This document shows positions 36,396 through 44,723 of a stretch of DNA of 64,000 nucleotides, piece by piece. A model generated the notes under the pieces. It ran no database searches, was not told the DNA's origin, and worked only from the letters and a program-made list of their open reading frames with translations. Location of the stretch: NCBI RefSeq assembly GCF_002224125.1, contig NZ_NCSM01000076.1, positions 24,178 through 88,177 on the forward strand. Direction: 5' to 3'. The DNA comes from Streptomyces sp. NBS 14/10. Its GTDB lineage: Bacteria; Actinomycetota; Actinomycetes; Streptomycetales; Streptomycetaceae. Positions within the stretch are counted from its first letter, which is position 1; each line of letters begins with the position of its first letter. Made by a program: the position numbers and the translations under genes.

Positions 36396-36896
36396 TCACC
36401 CGGACCTGACGGTGGACTCCACCCGGTGCGCACGCATGGTGATGCCGTCCTCGGCGAGGGCGCGCGTGATGACCTCGTGGTCGTACGACGCGAGCCCGGC
36501 GTCGGTGAGGATCTTCAGATCCGTGGAGTGCATCGGGAAGTCGTCGACGCTGCCCTGCCGGACCTCGCCCACGTTGTGCCCCGAGAAGCCCTCGGGCAGC
36601 TCGTACGCACGGTCGGCGAGGCAGGCGAACATCAGCAAGTGGTAGTTGCCCTGATCCCACTTGCCGGTGAACTCATAGACGGCGAAGAGCGAGCAGGAGT
36701 CCACGAGGATGCCGGTCTCCTCGTGGGCCTCCCGCCGCGCCGCTTCCTCCGCCGCCTCACCCGGCTCGATGCCCCCGCCCGGCAGCAGCCAGCTCCCGGC
36801 GTACGGCCCCTTGAGCTGGTGGACGAAGGTCACGGTACGGCCGGGCCCCGGCACCACCAACAGGGCGGCGGGCAGCACACGGTCGAAACGGCTCAT
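36396..36896 (-). CDS. tubG: Nudix hydrolase of the tubercidin pathway
   Basis: A 166-aa Nudix protein. The 23-residue box runs from Gly41 to Ile63 (G-x5-E-x7-REAHEETGI) with all metal-binding Glu residues. The published tubercidin pathway assigns TubG as a Co2+-preferring Nudix hydrolase that acts in the last hydrolytic step to the nucleoside, and the gene order here matches. It starts 14 bp after tubF, last of the seven-gene operon. The match is by family and position, not by sequence comparison. Confidence 0.85.
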   Translation of the reverse strand: MSRFDRVLPAALLVVPGPGRTVTFVHQLKGPYAGSWLLPGGGIEPGEAAEEAARREAHEETGILVDSCSLFAVYEFTGKWDQGNYHLLMFACLADRAYELPEGFSGHNVGEVRQGSVDDFPMHSTDLKILTDAGLASYDHEVITRALAEDGITMRAHRVESTVRSG

Positions 36897-36910
36897 GCTG
36901 ATGTCCTCAT

Positions 36911-38176
36911 TCAGTACTCGGTGGGCCGCCCTTCGGGCGGAATGACCAAGGCCAGGCCCACGCGCTCGCCCTCCACCTTGCCCTTGCGGCGGTACGGTTC
37001 CGTCCGCGTGGTGAATCCGTAGGTGGCCAGCGCCTGCCCGGGGTTCGACAGGTCCGGGCCACAGATGATCACCTTTGAGCGCACATCGAACGCCATCGCC
37101 TCCGTGACGAGCTCCTGGCTGGGCTCGTCGGACTCGATGTACGCCACGAACTCCCCCCTGGCCTTGAGCGAGTAGCGTACCGACCGCACATGGTGACCTT
37201 GACCACGCAGATGCGCGTACATCAGATACTCGTTCTGGAAGCTCATCAGGGTCAGACCCGAGGTGGCCCCCGCCACGATGGTGGGAAACGGCGCCCCGGG
37301 CAGGGCGGTGACCTTGCCGACGGTCATCACATTGCTGCGCCGGGCCTCCGCGTAATAGCCCTTGAACTCGCCGAACGGCCCCTCGACTTCGTCCCTGGCC
37401 AGGACGTGTCCCTCGATGACATGGGTGGCGTCGTCCGGCACCGGAGGGCTGCCGCCGAGCCCGAGCGGGCGCCCCAGCAGTCGGGAGGCGATCTCGTAGT
37501 CGTCGCCCTCGGCGGGCAACCGTGAGGCCGCCACCACACAGATGGCCGGATCCGCGCCCAGGAACACGGAGATGGGCATCGGCTGCCCGGTCTCCAGCCA
37601 GGCCAGCAGATTGCGGTGGCCGTCGGTGCGCGGGTCCAGGAAGATCCGGACCTCGTCGGGCGCGACCACCTGGATCCGGTAGAAGCCGAGGTTGACGCCG
37701 CTGCCGTCGGGCCGGGTGGTCACCCCCACGCCCGCGGTGATGTACGGGCCGGCGTCGCCGGGGCGGTGCTGGAGGATCGGCAGGGCGTACAGCAGATCGC
37801 CCAACTCCTCGCGCAGACCGCCCCCTTGGGCCGCGCGCAGGGGGTGTGCGGGGCCCGCCAGCCGGTCGGACATCTCCGCCAGGCGCTTCTCCTCGGTGGT
37901 GCCCAGCGCGGCGAGCAGCACCGCCCGGGGATACGGGTGGCCGAGCACCCGGCCGCCCGGGCGCTCCACGACGTTTGTGAACACCGTCGTCGGACGCGTC
38001 CCCAGCGCCTGTTCGAACTCCGCGAGGGTGCGCGCCACCTCCACCCGGCTGCTGAGCGGGGCGTCACAGGTGTACAGGTCCACCGCGTCGTAACAGGCGG
38101 GGAGGGACAGCTCGGCCGCGCTGTCCACCGGGACGAGACCGCGGCCGGGCAGTCCCCGCGGCCCGCCGGCCGTCAT
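36911..38176 (-). CDS. tubF: UbiD-type prenyl-FMN decarboxylase
   Basis: A 421-aa UbiD-family protein. The prFMN/metal region NLGFYRIQ is near residue 162, with the likely catalytic Arg167. The Glu pair is in EGPFGEFKGYY (Glu265 and Glu270). The expected job is removal of the 7-carboxyl group that carboxydeazaguanine brings, which tubercidin lacks. UbiD enzymes need prenylated FMN from a UbiX partner, and none is encoded in this window. The start overlaps the tubE stop by 4 nt (ATGA). Confidence 0.85.
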   Translation of the reverse strand: MTAGGPRGLPGRGLVPVDSAAELSLPACYDAVDLYTCDAPLSSRVEVARTLAEFEQALGTRPTTVFTNVVERPGGRVLGHPYPRAVLLAALGTTEEKRLAEMSDRLAGPAHPLRAAQGGGLREELGDLLYALPILQHRPGDAGPYITAGVGVTTRPDGSGVNLGFYRIQVVAPDEVRIFLDPRTDGHRNLLAWLETGQPMPISVFLGADPAICVVAASRLPAEGDDYEIASRLLGRPLGLGGSPPVPDDATHVIEGHVLARDEVEGPFGEFKGYYAEARRSNVMTVGKVTALPGAPFPTIVAGATSGLTLMSFQNEYLMYAHLRGQGHHVRSVRYSLKARGEFVAYIESDEPSQELVTEAMAFDVRSKVIICGPDLSNPGQALATYGFTTRTEPYRRKGKVEGERVGLALVIPPEGRPTEY

Positions 38177-38760
38177 GGGCGCGCCTCCCGTGCGGTGGCG
38201 GGGAACGGCCGGCAGTCCGCGGTGGACTCCCGGTCGGTCTCCCACGGGAAGACGATCCAGTCGTCGATCACCGCGGGACAGTAGTCGGGCACATAGCCCG
38301 ACTGGTGGTTGCGGACCACCGAGACGAAGCGCACATTGGTCCGGGCCACCCCGGCGTCCGCCAGATAGGCCAGCACCACTTCGGCCGTGGAGCCGGTGCC
38401 GACGATGTCGTCCACCACCAGCACCCGGTCTCCCGGGCCCAGCGCGGGCGGTGTGCCCATGTCGATGACCGGCGCCTGTTTCGCGACGTAACGGGTGTCG
38501 TCCGCGGTCCTGCGCACGCGGATGGTGTGCTGGACGGGCACATCGAGGGCGCAGGTGAGAAAGCCGGCCGGGGTGAGCCCGCCACGGGCCACCGCCAGCA
38601 CCGCGTCCGGCCGGAAGTCCTCGTCCCGGAGCTGCGCGGCGATGTCCCCGACCAGCTCCCCGAAGGAGACCCAGTCCAGGAGGTAGGGCCCCTGCCGGGA
38701 CCACATACCGGGCTGCTCACCGGCCACCGTGGGGCGCGCCGTGGCGCCGGAGTCAGTCAT
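38173..38760 (-). CDS. tubE: Phosphoribosyltransferase for the deazapurine base
   Basis: A 195-aa type I phosphoribosyltransferase. The PRPP loop is VLVVDDIVGTGST at about 113-125. A conserved VLAVARGGLTPAG precedes it near 55-67. In the tubercidin pathway TubE joins 7-carboxy-7-deazaguanine to PRPP. ATG 38760 lies inside the 3' end of tubD (8-nt overlap), so translation is coupled; an upstream start at 38781 has less support. The enzyme is cytosolic. Confidence 0.85.
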   Translation of the reverse strand: MTDSGATARPTVAGEQPGMWSRQGPYLLDWVSFGELVGDIAAQLRDEDFRPDAVLAVARGGLTPAGFLTCALDVPVQHTIRVRRTADDTRYVAKQAPVIDMGTPPALGPGDRVLVVDDIVGTGSTAEVVLAYLADAGVARTNVRFVSVVRNHQSGYVPDYCPAVIDDWIVFPWETDRESTADCRPFPATAREARP

Positions 38761-39913
38761 TGCCCACCGCCCGGGTGACATGGTCGATATCGATCTGCTC
38801 CGAGCGCTCGCGTGCGTGCGGACGGTTCTCCGCCCGGCCCGCGGAGGTGACCCGGATGAACTCGGCGCGCTCCCGGAATCCGGTCACGTCCCGCGCCCCC
38901 GAATAGCTCATCGCCGACTGCACCCCGCCCATGAGCTGGCGCAGCGTTCTGGCCAGCGGGCCGGTGGCGGGGAAGGTCGCCTCGGTGCCCTCCGGCACAT
39001 AGTCGTCGACCTCCTCCCGGGTGATCTTCTCGCCGGACGCATGGCGCAGCGTCAGCTTCATGCCCAGGGAGACGAACCCGTTGCTGACCTTGTACGAGCG
39101 TCCGTCCCGGGTCACCGGGCTGGCCGCGCTCTCATCGGCCCCCGCCAGCGCGGAGCCCAGCATGACCGCGTGTGCCCCGGCCGCCAGCGACTTGGCGATA
39201 TCGCCCGACTGCCGGATGCCGCCGTCCGCGATCACCCGCACCCCGCGCTCGGCCGCCGCGGCGGCGCAGTCCATGACCGCGGTGAGCTGGGGGACCCCGG
39301 TCCCGGCCACCAGCCGCGTCGTACACACTCCGCCGGGGCCGATGCCCACCTTCACCACATCGGCGCCGGCCTCCGCGAGGTCTGTGACCCCCGCGGCCGT
39401 CGCCACGTTTCCCGCGGCCAGCGGCAGTCGCGGGTAGGCGGCCCGCAGCTTCGCCACCGCGTCGATCACCTGGTCGCTGTGGCCGTGGGCCACGTCCACG
39501 AAGAGGATGTCCACGGCGTGTTCGACCAGGCGCTCGGCGCGTTCCCGCCAGTCGCCCGAGACGCCCACCGCGGCGCCGACCAGCAGTCGGCCGTCGGCGG
39601 CGAGGGTCGCCCGGTCAGCCGAACCCTCCTCCGGCCGGTGGGCCTTGACCGTGTCCAGGTGCTCCAGCTGCTGCTCCACCGTCTGCATGCGGTGGAGCAC
39701 GCCCAGGCCACCGTTCAACGCCATGGCCACGGCCATCCGGTCGCCCGTGCACCACTGGGTGTTCGCCGAGATGACGGGCGTGCGCAGGACGACGCCCGGC
39801 AGCAGCTCCGAGGCGGTGTCGGCCTGGCGACGGCTGGTCAGCGGGGTGCGCTGGGGCACCAGCAGCACATCGTCGAAGCTCAGCCCGGTCCGCGGAGGTT
39901 CACTTACGCGCAT
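38753..39913 (-). CDS. tubD: GMP reductase-like (IMPDH/GMPR fold) deaminating reductase
   Basis: A 386-aa TIM-barrel enzyme of the IMPDH/GMP reductase family. The opening reads [13 protein letters not shown]. The catalytic Cys197 sits in [11 protein letters not shown], followed by [27 protein letters not shown] for the phosphate site. There is no CBS insert, as in GMP reductases. TubD is reported as an NADPH-dependent reductive deaminase in tubercidin synthesis, removing the 2-amino group. ATG 39913 has GAGGAG about 11 nt upstream; a TTG at 39934 is rejected. Confidence 0.85.
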   Translation of the reverse strand: MRVSEPPRTGLSFDDVLLVPQRTPLTSRRQADTASELLPGVVLRTPVISANTQWCTGDRMAVAMALNGGLGVLHRMQTVEQQLEHLDTVKAHRPEEGSADRATLAADGRLLVGAAVGVSGDWRERAERLVEHAVDILFVDVAHGHSDQVIDAVAKLRAAYPRLPLAAGNVATAAGVTDLAEAGADVVKVGIGPGGVCTTRLVAGTGVPQLTAVMDCAAAAAERGVRVIADGGIRQSGDIAKSLAAGAHAVMLGSALAGADESAASPVTRDGRSYKVSNGFVSLGMKLTLRHASGEKITREEVDDYVPEGTEATFPATGPLARTLRQLMGGVQSAMSYSGARDVTGFRERAEFIRVTSAGRAENRPHARERSEQIDIDHVTRAVGND

Positions 39914-39947
39914 CGAGATATCTGCTCCTCTCAAAGGGTGGCGAGGC

Positions 39948-40562
39948 TCAGAAGCCGGCGCCGCGGAACGATTCGCTGGTGAGGGTGAGCAACTCGGTGC
40001 GCAGGGCGCTGTCCTGGAGCGCGCCGCGCCATACCGCCGTGGTCATGGTGGCGGGGGTGCGGATGCCGCGCATGGCCATGCACAGATGCTCGCCCTTGCC
40101 GATCACGGCGACGTCAGGCGATCCGGTGAGCTTTTCGATGTCGTCCGCGACGTCCTGCGAGAACTGCTCCTGCGACTGCAGCCGGTGGGCGTGCTGATGG
40201 GCGATCCGGGCGAACTTGCTGAGGCCGAGCACCTGCCCGCGGGGGAGGTAGCCGATGGTCACCCGGCACGAGAACGGTAAGAGGTGGTGTTCGCACAGCG
40301 ACCACACATGGATGCCCGAGACGGCCACCAGATCACCGCTGCAACTGGACTCGAAGACGGTGTCGGTCGAGCCGGGAGCGTACTGGGTGAACTCGCGCCA
40401 CCAACGCGCGTAGCGTGCCGGAGTGTCGCGCAGCCCTTCCCGTTCGGGATCCTCACCGATCTCCACAAGGAGCTGCCGGGCGAGTGTTTCCAGGGGGTCC
40501 TGTGGCGCCACGCTCGGTGCGATCTGCTCGTCCCCCGGCAATTCGTCAATTCCACTGCTCAT
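39948..40562 (-). CDS. tubC: GTP cyclohydrolase I of the deazapurine pathway
   Basis: A 204-aa FolE-type enzyme that opens GTP to dihydroneopterin triphosphate, the first pathway step. Zinc ligands are visible in WSLCEHHLLPF (Cys90, His93) and HLCMAMRG (near 161). A rare TTA leucine codon occurs at codon 95 (40278-40280), within the zinc motif region. The ATG overlaps the tubB stop (TGATG). It is a pathway-dedicated copy, distinct from any folate-pathway copy elsewhere. Confidence 0.9.
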   Translation of the reverse strand: MSSGIDELPGDEQIAPSVAPQDPLETLARQLLVEIGEDPEREGLRDTPARYARWWREFTQYAPGSTDTVFESSCSGDLVAVSGIHVWSLCEHHLLPFSCRVTIGYLPRGQVLGLSKFARIAHQHAHRLQSQEQFSQDVADDIEKLTGSPDVAVIGKGEHLCMAMRGIRTPATMTTAVWRGALQDSALRTELLTLTSESFRGAGF

Positions 40563-41285
40563 CAAACACCTCGTTTGCTGCCCCATATGGTCACGTGCAG
40601 TCGCCCGGACAGATTCCACTTCCGGCCGACGACCTCGTCCGCGAGTGTGCGGATGCCCTCGTCGATCTCCTCGGGGGACTGTCCACGCGGCATGATCCAA
40701 ATGTTCTTCAGCGAGTGTCGCGCCACCAGCGCGTCCACTTCTTCCAGGTCGGACGCGGTCGCACAGACGAACTTGAAGGCCGTGCCGGGAAGCCGGGTGA
40801 ACTCGCCGAGCACCGCCGGTACGATCCGGCGTTTCTCGGCGATCCCCGAGTGAGCGAGCTTCGGCGACACATTGAACCGGATTCCCGCCGCGGCCAGCGC
40901 GGCCTGCGGGGCCACCGTCCCATTGGTCTCGATCTCCACCGTGATCCCCGCCTCGCGCAGCGCGCGGATCACGGGCTCCAGCCTGGACTGCTGGTTGAGC
41001 GGTTCCCCGCCGGATATGACGATCAGCCCGACGCCGAAGGCCAGCAGCCGTCGGGCCACATCGGCCGGGTCCATCGCGTGCAGCTCCTCGGCCGGACGGT
41101 AGGCGATCCCGGTGTCCGAGACGCCCTTCCAGTCCCAGGTGTACGGAGTGTCGCACCAGCGGCAGTCCAGGTTGCAGCCGCCCAGCCGCAGAAAGGCGCA
41201 GGACGTGCCCGTTGAGGGTCCTTCTCCCTGTACGGCCCTAGGTGGGCCCGAAGATCTCGTTGACCACGAGCTTCGGTGCCGTCAT
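40562..41285 (-). CDS. tubB: Radical-SAM QueE-like CDG synthase, frameshifted as written
   Basis: The gene begins MTAPKLVVNEIFGPT at ATG 41285 and then meets an in-frame TAG at 41240-41238. The rest of the QueE-like protein lies one frame on: VQGEGPSTGTSCAFLRLGG, then the [4Fe-4S]/SAM motif CNLDCRWC and SGGEPLNQQ, ending at 40562. Compared with the family run EIFGPTVQGEGPS, seven extra bases (TAGGGCC) are present. Removing them gives a normal 238-aa protein. No start codon in the second frame precedes the iron-sulfur motif. The enzyme converts carboxytetrahydropterin to 7-carboxy-7-deazaguanine and is essential for the pathway. A sequence error, true mutation or +1 recoding are all possible. 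Confidence 0.8.
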
Positions 41286-41337
41286 GTTCACCACCCCCTC
41301 TCGTGTTCTCCATCAAGGACCGGACCCCGGTCCGCGG

Positions 41338-41727
41338 TCACCCGGGCGTGTTCTCTCCGCCCAGGGAAGGGCGGTATGTCGCCCAGGTCTTGGGGGTTTC
41401 CGACACGCGTACGGCGGTGAGTTCGGGGAACTCCTTGACCCACCTCTCGTGGAGCCACATGGCGATGTTCTCGGCCGAGGGATTCACCCCGTCCAGCACA
41501 TCGTTGAGATGCCGGTGGTCCAGTGTCTCGTCCACCCACTTCCCGAAGGCGGAGAGGTCGCCGTAGTCCCGTACGAAACCCGGAAGTGTCAGATCCTCCG
41601 GTGCCGCGGACAGTTCCAGGACGACCACATAGTTATGGCCGTGCAGTCGGCCACATGGATGGCCGGACCGTAAATGATCCAGTTGATGGCTTGCGGAGAA
41701 GCGAAACTCTTTGGTGATGGTGAGCAT
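41338..41727 (-). CDS. tubA: 6-pyruvoyltetrahydropterin synthase/QueD-like enzyme
   Basis: A 129-aa T-fold enzyme. Zinc ligands are His14 (FSASHQL) and the pair in CGRLHGHNY (His29, His31), with the nearby catalytic Cys25. DHRHLND follows near residue 80. It should make 6-carboxytetrahydropterin from dihydroneopterin triphosphate. GAGGTGAAGGG sits just before ATG 41727. As the first gene of the operon it has a TTA codon at position 19 (41671-41673), so bldA could gate the whole operon through this early codon. The gap to tubB is 52 bp. Confidence 0.9.
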   Translation of the reverse strand: MLTITKEFRFSASHQLDHLRSGHPCGRLHGHNYVVVLELSAAPEDLTLPGFVRDYGDLSAFGKWVDETLDHRHLNDVLDGVNPSAENIAMWLHERWVKEFPELTAVRVSETPKTWATYRPSLGGENTPG

Positions 41728-41890
41728 GATGAACCCTTCACCTCGCTCAAGTGAACAGGGAGCAGAAAAACCCTCTACTCCGCTTTCCTGCTTAACACCC
41801 TGACGAGCATTCCCGAGCGCACGCAGGATCACAAGGGGGCATCCGGACCTTCACGCTTGACTTGCCGTTGACCGACTGTCGTGAACATGA

Positions 41891-41934
41891 GAATGTGGGG
41901 CCGGCTGCCACCGACCCCACATTCACCGCTTTCA
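41891..41934 (-). terminator. Hairpin after the polysaccharide-lyase-like gene
   Basis: A perfect 10-bp repeat, GAATGTGGGG at 41891-41900 and CCCCACATTC at 41925-41934, with a 24-nt loop, lies 17 bp past the stop of the minus-strand gene at 41951. It separates that gene from the tub operon promoter region (41728-41890). Confidence 0.65.
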
Positions 41935-41950
41935 CACTGCTGCCGGAGAC

Positions 41951-42793
41951 TCAGGCACCCTTCGACGCCTTGAAGTTACGGAAGAGCAAGTAGGTGTCGA
42001 GGATGTCCGACGAGGCGCTTTCGACCGACCGATAGATGCCCCACTTGGGTCGGACATAGTCGTCCTGATCCGGGATCTTCACATTGGACATACTGCCCTG
42101 GACCGCCACCGGAGCGCTGGAGCCGGTGCCATTGCGGGCCACGAATCCCGCCTTGCCACTCGATCCGATGGTGAAGGTCCATTCGATGGTGATCCACTTG
42201 TTGCGCAGCGGCGACAGATTGGTCGAGGCGATATCCGGCGACCCGGAGTTGGCGTAGGCACGGGCCCGCAGGGTTTCCGTGCTGCCGCTGCGGCCCAGAT
42301 CCAGGACGACGTACGGGCCCCCGTTGTCCACCGGCGTCTTGGTCTGGAAGATATGCGTGAACTTGCTGGTGCCGTGCAGCGAGGTCGGCATGAACATCTC
42401 GTAGCTGATGCTCCAGGTCTCGCCGTCACGCATCTTCAGCTTGGTGCCGCCCTGCACCATGCCCTTGGACTCGGTGCGCTGACGGTCCCCGTCGCCGGTG
42501 GTGTCCCGGTCGTCCTTCCAGATGTTGAAGCGGTAGTGGTCACCGCCCTCGACAACGACATAGTCCCGGTCGGGGTGGGCGTTCCCGCGGTCGGCCTCGA
42601 TGCCCTCGAATGCCTTGAGTCCATCGCCGGCCGGGTCCGGGTGCCAGAGCAGCTGCGGCGCGCGGGGCGTCGCCAGCGCTCTGGGCGCCGCCGAGGCCGT
42701 CTGGCCGATGGCGAGCGAAGAGCCGACGGCGGCCGCGGTCATGGAGCCGAGTACCGCCCGACGGCTGAAATGGCGTGGAGCGTGTTCGGTCAT
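41951..42793 (-). CDS. Tat-exported polysaccharide-lyase-like protein
   Basis: A 280-aa exported protein. A twin-arginine signal (HFSRRAVLGSM, residues 7-17) ends near TASAA. The mature domain looks like a beta jelly roll with DRQRTESKGMVQGG, FMPTSLHGTSKFTHIFQ and KWGIYRS, the pattern of PF14099-type heparin/glucuronan lyase-like proteins. ATG 42793 gives the Tat signal at the correct depth. It likely depolymerises an acidic polysaccharide; the substrate is uncertain. It is transcribed toward the tub cluster but separated from it by a hairpin. Confidence 0.7.
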   Translation of the reverse strand: MTEHAPRHFSRRAVLGSMTAAAVGSSLAIGQTASAAPRALATPRAPQLLWHPDPAGDGLKAFEGIEADRGNAHPDRDYVVVEGGDHYRFNIWKDDRDTTGDGDRQRTESKGMVQGGTKLKMRDGETWSISYEMFMPTSLHGTSKFTHIFQTKTPVDNGGPYVVLDLGRSGSTETLRARAYANSGSPDIASTNLSPLRNKWITIEWTFTIGSSGKAGFVARNGTGSSAPVAVQGSMSNVKIPDQDDYVRPKWGIYRSVESASSDILDTYLLFRNFKASKGA

Positions 42794-43075
42794 GTTCGTT
42801 GGTTTCCTTCTGAGGATGTCAACCGATGACACACGCGGTGCGGACGGACCGCGATGAAGGGGCCAGGGCGGTCCTGCGTGAAGGTGCGTGGCATGCGGCG
42901 GGGTGCGGTTCGCTCCCGCCCCCGGGGCACGCCGGAACGCCTCTCACCATGGACTGGACCAATACGCCCGTCAAGGCTCCGAACGCTCTTTCATCCGACC
43001 TTTACTGAGGGCCGTTTGTGCTCTTCGGTCGAGCAAAAGCCCTGAGCTGGGGTCCGGCCGTCAACTTGCTCTGTT

Positions 43076-43093
43076 ATTACGGAATACCGTAAT
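43076..43093. promoter_or_regulatory. ArsR-type operator over a leaderless promoter
   Basis: ATTACGG-AATA-CCGTAAT is a perfect 7-bp inverted repeat. TTGCTC at 43066 and TAATCT at 43090, 18 bp apart, would start transcription at the ATG at 43103, and no ribosome site is visible. The repeat covers the spacer and -10 box, ideal for repression. The rest of the 309-bp gap 42794-43102 shows no gene. Confidence 0.65.
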
Positions 43094-43102
43094 CTCCGTC
43101 CT

Positions 43103-43615
43103 ATGGCTGATGAGTCCCTGGAGCGACGGCTCGCCGTGCTCGAAGAGCGGGTGTCGCGGCTGGAAGCCGAGCCGCGGACGCAGCGGGACGAAATGTTCTG
43201 GGCCCTCGAAGGGCTGCGCCGCCGCCTCACCGGGCCCGGCCAGGTACTGTTCACCGGCGCGCTGAACCTGCCGACGGGCGAACGGTACGAATGGCAGCAA
43301 GGCGCGGAGACGGACCGGCTGTTGGAGGCGGACTGGCCGGAGGGGGCCGCTCCGCTGGCCGCGCTGGGCCACCCCGTCCGGCTGACCCTGCTGCGCGCCG
43401 TGCTGTGCGGCACCCGGTCCGCGGCGGAGCTCCAGGAGGCCGCGGGCCTGCACACCACCGGCCAGCTGTACCACCACCTCAAACAACTCACCGCGACCGG
43501 CTGGCTTCAGGCCGAGGGGCGCGGCCACTACCAGGTCCCCGCGGGCAAGGTGGTGCCGCTGCTCGTCGTGCTGTCCGCGGTGGTACCGACAAGCAACCGA
43601 ACGACAGGGGAGTAG
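43103..43615 (+). CDS. ArsR-like winged-helix regulator
   Basis: A 170-aa protein. An N-terminal coiled coil (SLERRLAVLEERVSRLEAE, residues 5-23) precedes a winged helix around residues 85-150 (LGHPVRLTLLRAVLCGTRSAAELQEAAGLHTTGQLYHHLKQLTATGWL). No metal-binding Cys pair is seen, so it is probably not a metal sensor. It overlaps its own predicted operator and sits 3 bp before a serine hydrolase gene, which it likely controls. Confidence 0.85.
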   Translation: MADESLERRLAVLEERVSRLEAEPRTQRDEMFWALEGLRRRLTGPGQVLFTGALNLPTGERYEWQQGAETDRLLEADWPEGAAPLAALGHPVRLTLLRAVLCGTRSAAELQEAAGLHTTGQLYHHLKQLTATGWLQAEGRGHYQVPAGKVVPLLVVLSAVVPTSNRTTGE

Positions 43616-43618
43616 CCC

Positions 43619-44710
43619 GTGCAGCGGAGGAAGTTCCTCACCGTGGCGACGACGGCGGCGGGGGCGTCATTACTGCCCGGCAACGCCGCGGCGGCCGACG
43701 ACCTGCCCGCCCTGGTGGGCCGGTATGTGAGCCGTGCGCTGGACGCCGGCAGCCCGAGCGTGGTCTGCGGGGTCATCCACGGCACCCGCACCTTTGTCGC
43801 GGGCGGGGGAGAGGGCCCCGGCGCCTCGGCGCCGGACGGCAGGACCGTCTTCCAACTCGGCTCGATCACCAAGACGCTCACCGCCACGGCCCTGGCCCGC
43901 GCCGTATGCGCGGGCACCACCCGCCTGGACGCGCCGCTGGCCCTGCCCGCCGGGTTCCCCGTACCGCACCGGGGGCCGCGGCGGATCACCCTGGCCGATC
44001 TGGCCACCCACAGCTCCGGCCTGCCCTCGCTGCCGCCGAATCTGCTCGCCGGCGCCGATCCTGACGACCCGTACGCCCACTACACGCTGGACGACCTGGC
44101 GAGCGGCCTCGGCGAGACCACGCTCGCCACCGAGCCGGGCAGCACCTACGTGTACTCGAACCTCGGATTCGGCCTCCTCGGCCAGGCGCTGGCCTTCGAC
44201 GCCGTGGATTCGATGCTGCGACGCCGGGTGACCGACCCGCTCCGGCTGACGGACACCACCACGACGCTGCGGCCGGACATGGCATCCCGCAAGGCCGTCG
44301 GACATCTGGCCGGACAGCCCGTCCCCGACTGGCACGACCATGTCCTCAGCGCGGCCGGCACCTCGATGTACAGCACCGCCGACGACATGGTGCGCTTCCT
44401 CGGCGCCCAGCTGCGCCCGGAGCGCTCCAAGCTGCGAGCCGCCATCGAGCTGACCCAGCGGCCTCACTTCACGGCCGATGACAATCTGCGGCTGGGCCTC
44501 GGCTGGCACCTCAGCCGGTTGTCCAGCGGCCGGACCCTGACCTGGCACAACGGCGGCACCGGCGGATTCAGCACCTGTGCGGCGTTCAGCCGGGAGAGCG
44601 CCAGTGCGGCCGTGATGATGGTGAACACCTACAGCGAGCAGACCGCGACCGACCCCCGGCCGGTCGACGCCCTGACCTTCGCCCTGCTCGGCGAGCTCGA
44701 CGCGGTGTGA
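43619..44710 (+). CDS. Exported serine hydrolase, class C beta-lactamase fold
   Basis: A 363-aa enzyme. The N-terminus (RRKFLTVATTAAGASLL) is a signal with paired arginines. Catalytic marks are SITK in LGSITKTLTATAL (near residue 82), the YSN motif near 178 and HNG in WHNGGTGGF near 305. Relatives include D-aminopeptidases, esterases and PBP-like proteins, so antibiotic hydrolysis should not be assumed. A TTA codon lies in the signal at codon 18 (43670-43672), suggesting bldA-dependent timing. Forms an operon with the ArsR-like gene. Confidence 0.85.
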   Translation: MQRRKFLTVATTAAGASLLPGNAAAADDLPALVGRYVSRALDAGSPSVVCGVIHGTRTFVAGGGEGPGASAPDGRTVFQLGSITKTLTATALARAVCAGTTRLDAPLALPAGFPVPHRGPRRITLADLATHSSGLPSLPPNLLAGADPDDPYAHYTLDDLASGLGETTLATEPGSTYVYSNLGFGLLGQALAFDAVDSMLRRRVTDPLRLTDTTTTLRPDMASRKAVGHLAGQPVPDWHDHVLSAAGTSMYSTADDMVRFLGAQLRPERSKLRAAIELTQRPHFTADDNLRLGLGWHLSRLSSGRTLTWHNGGTGGFSTCAAFSRESASAAVMMVNTYSEQTATDPRPVDALTFALLGELDAV

Positions 44711-44723
44711 CGTTCCTCGTCTG

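Noticed and set aside
40562..41074. A separate 170-aa protein starting MDPADV as a complete gene
   Set aside because: It lacks the radical-SAM cysteine motif that lies just upstream in the same frame, so it is the C-terminal part of tubB rather than an independent gene.
43619..44710. Calling the serine hydrolase a beta-lactamase resistance gene
   Set aside because: SxxK, YSN and HNG motifs are shared by esterases and D-peptidases; nothing in context points to beta-lactams.
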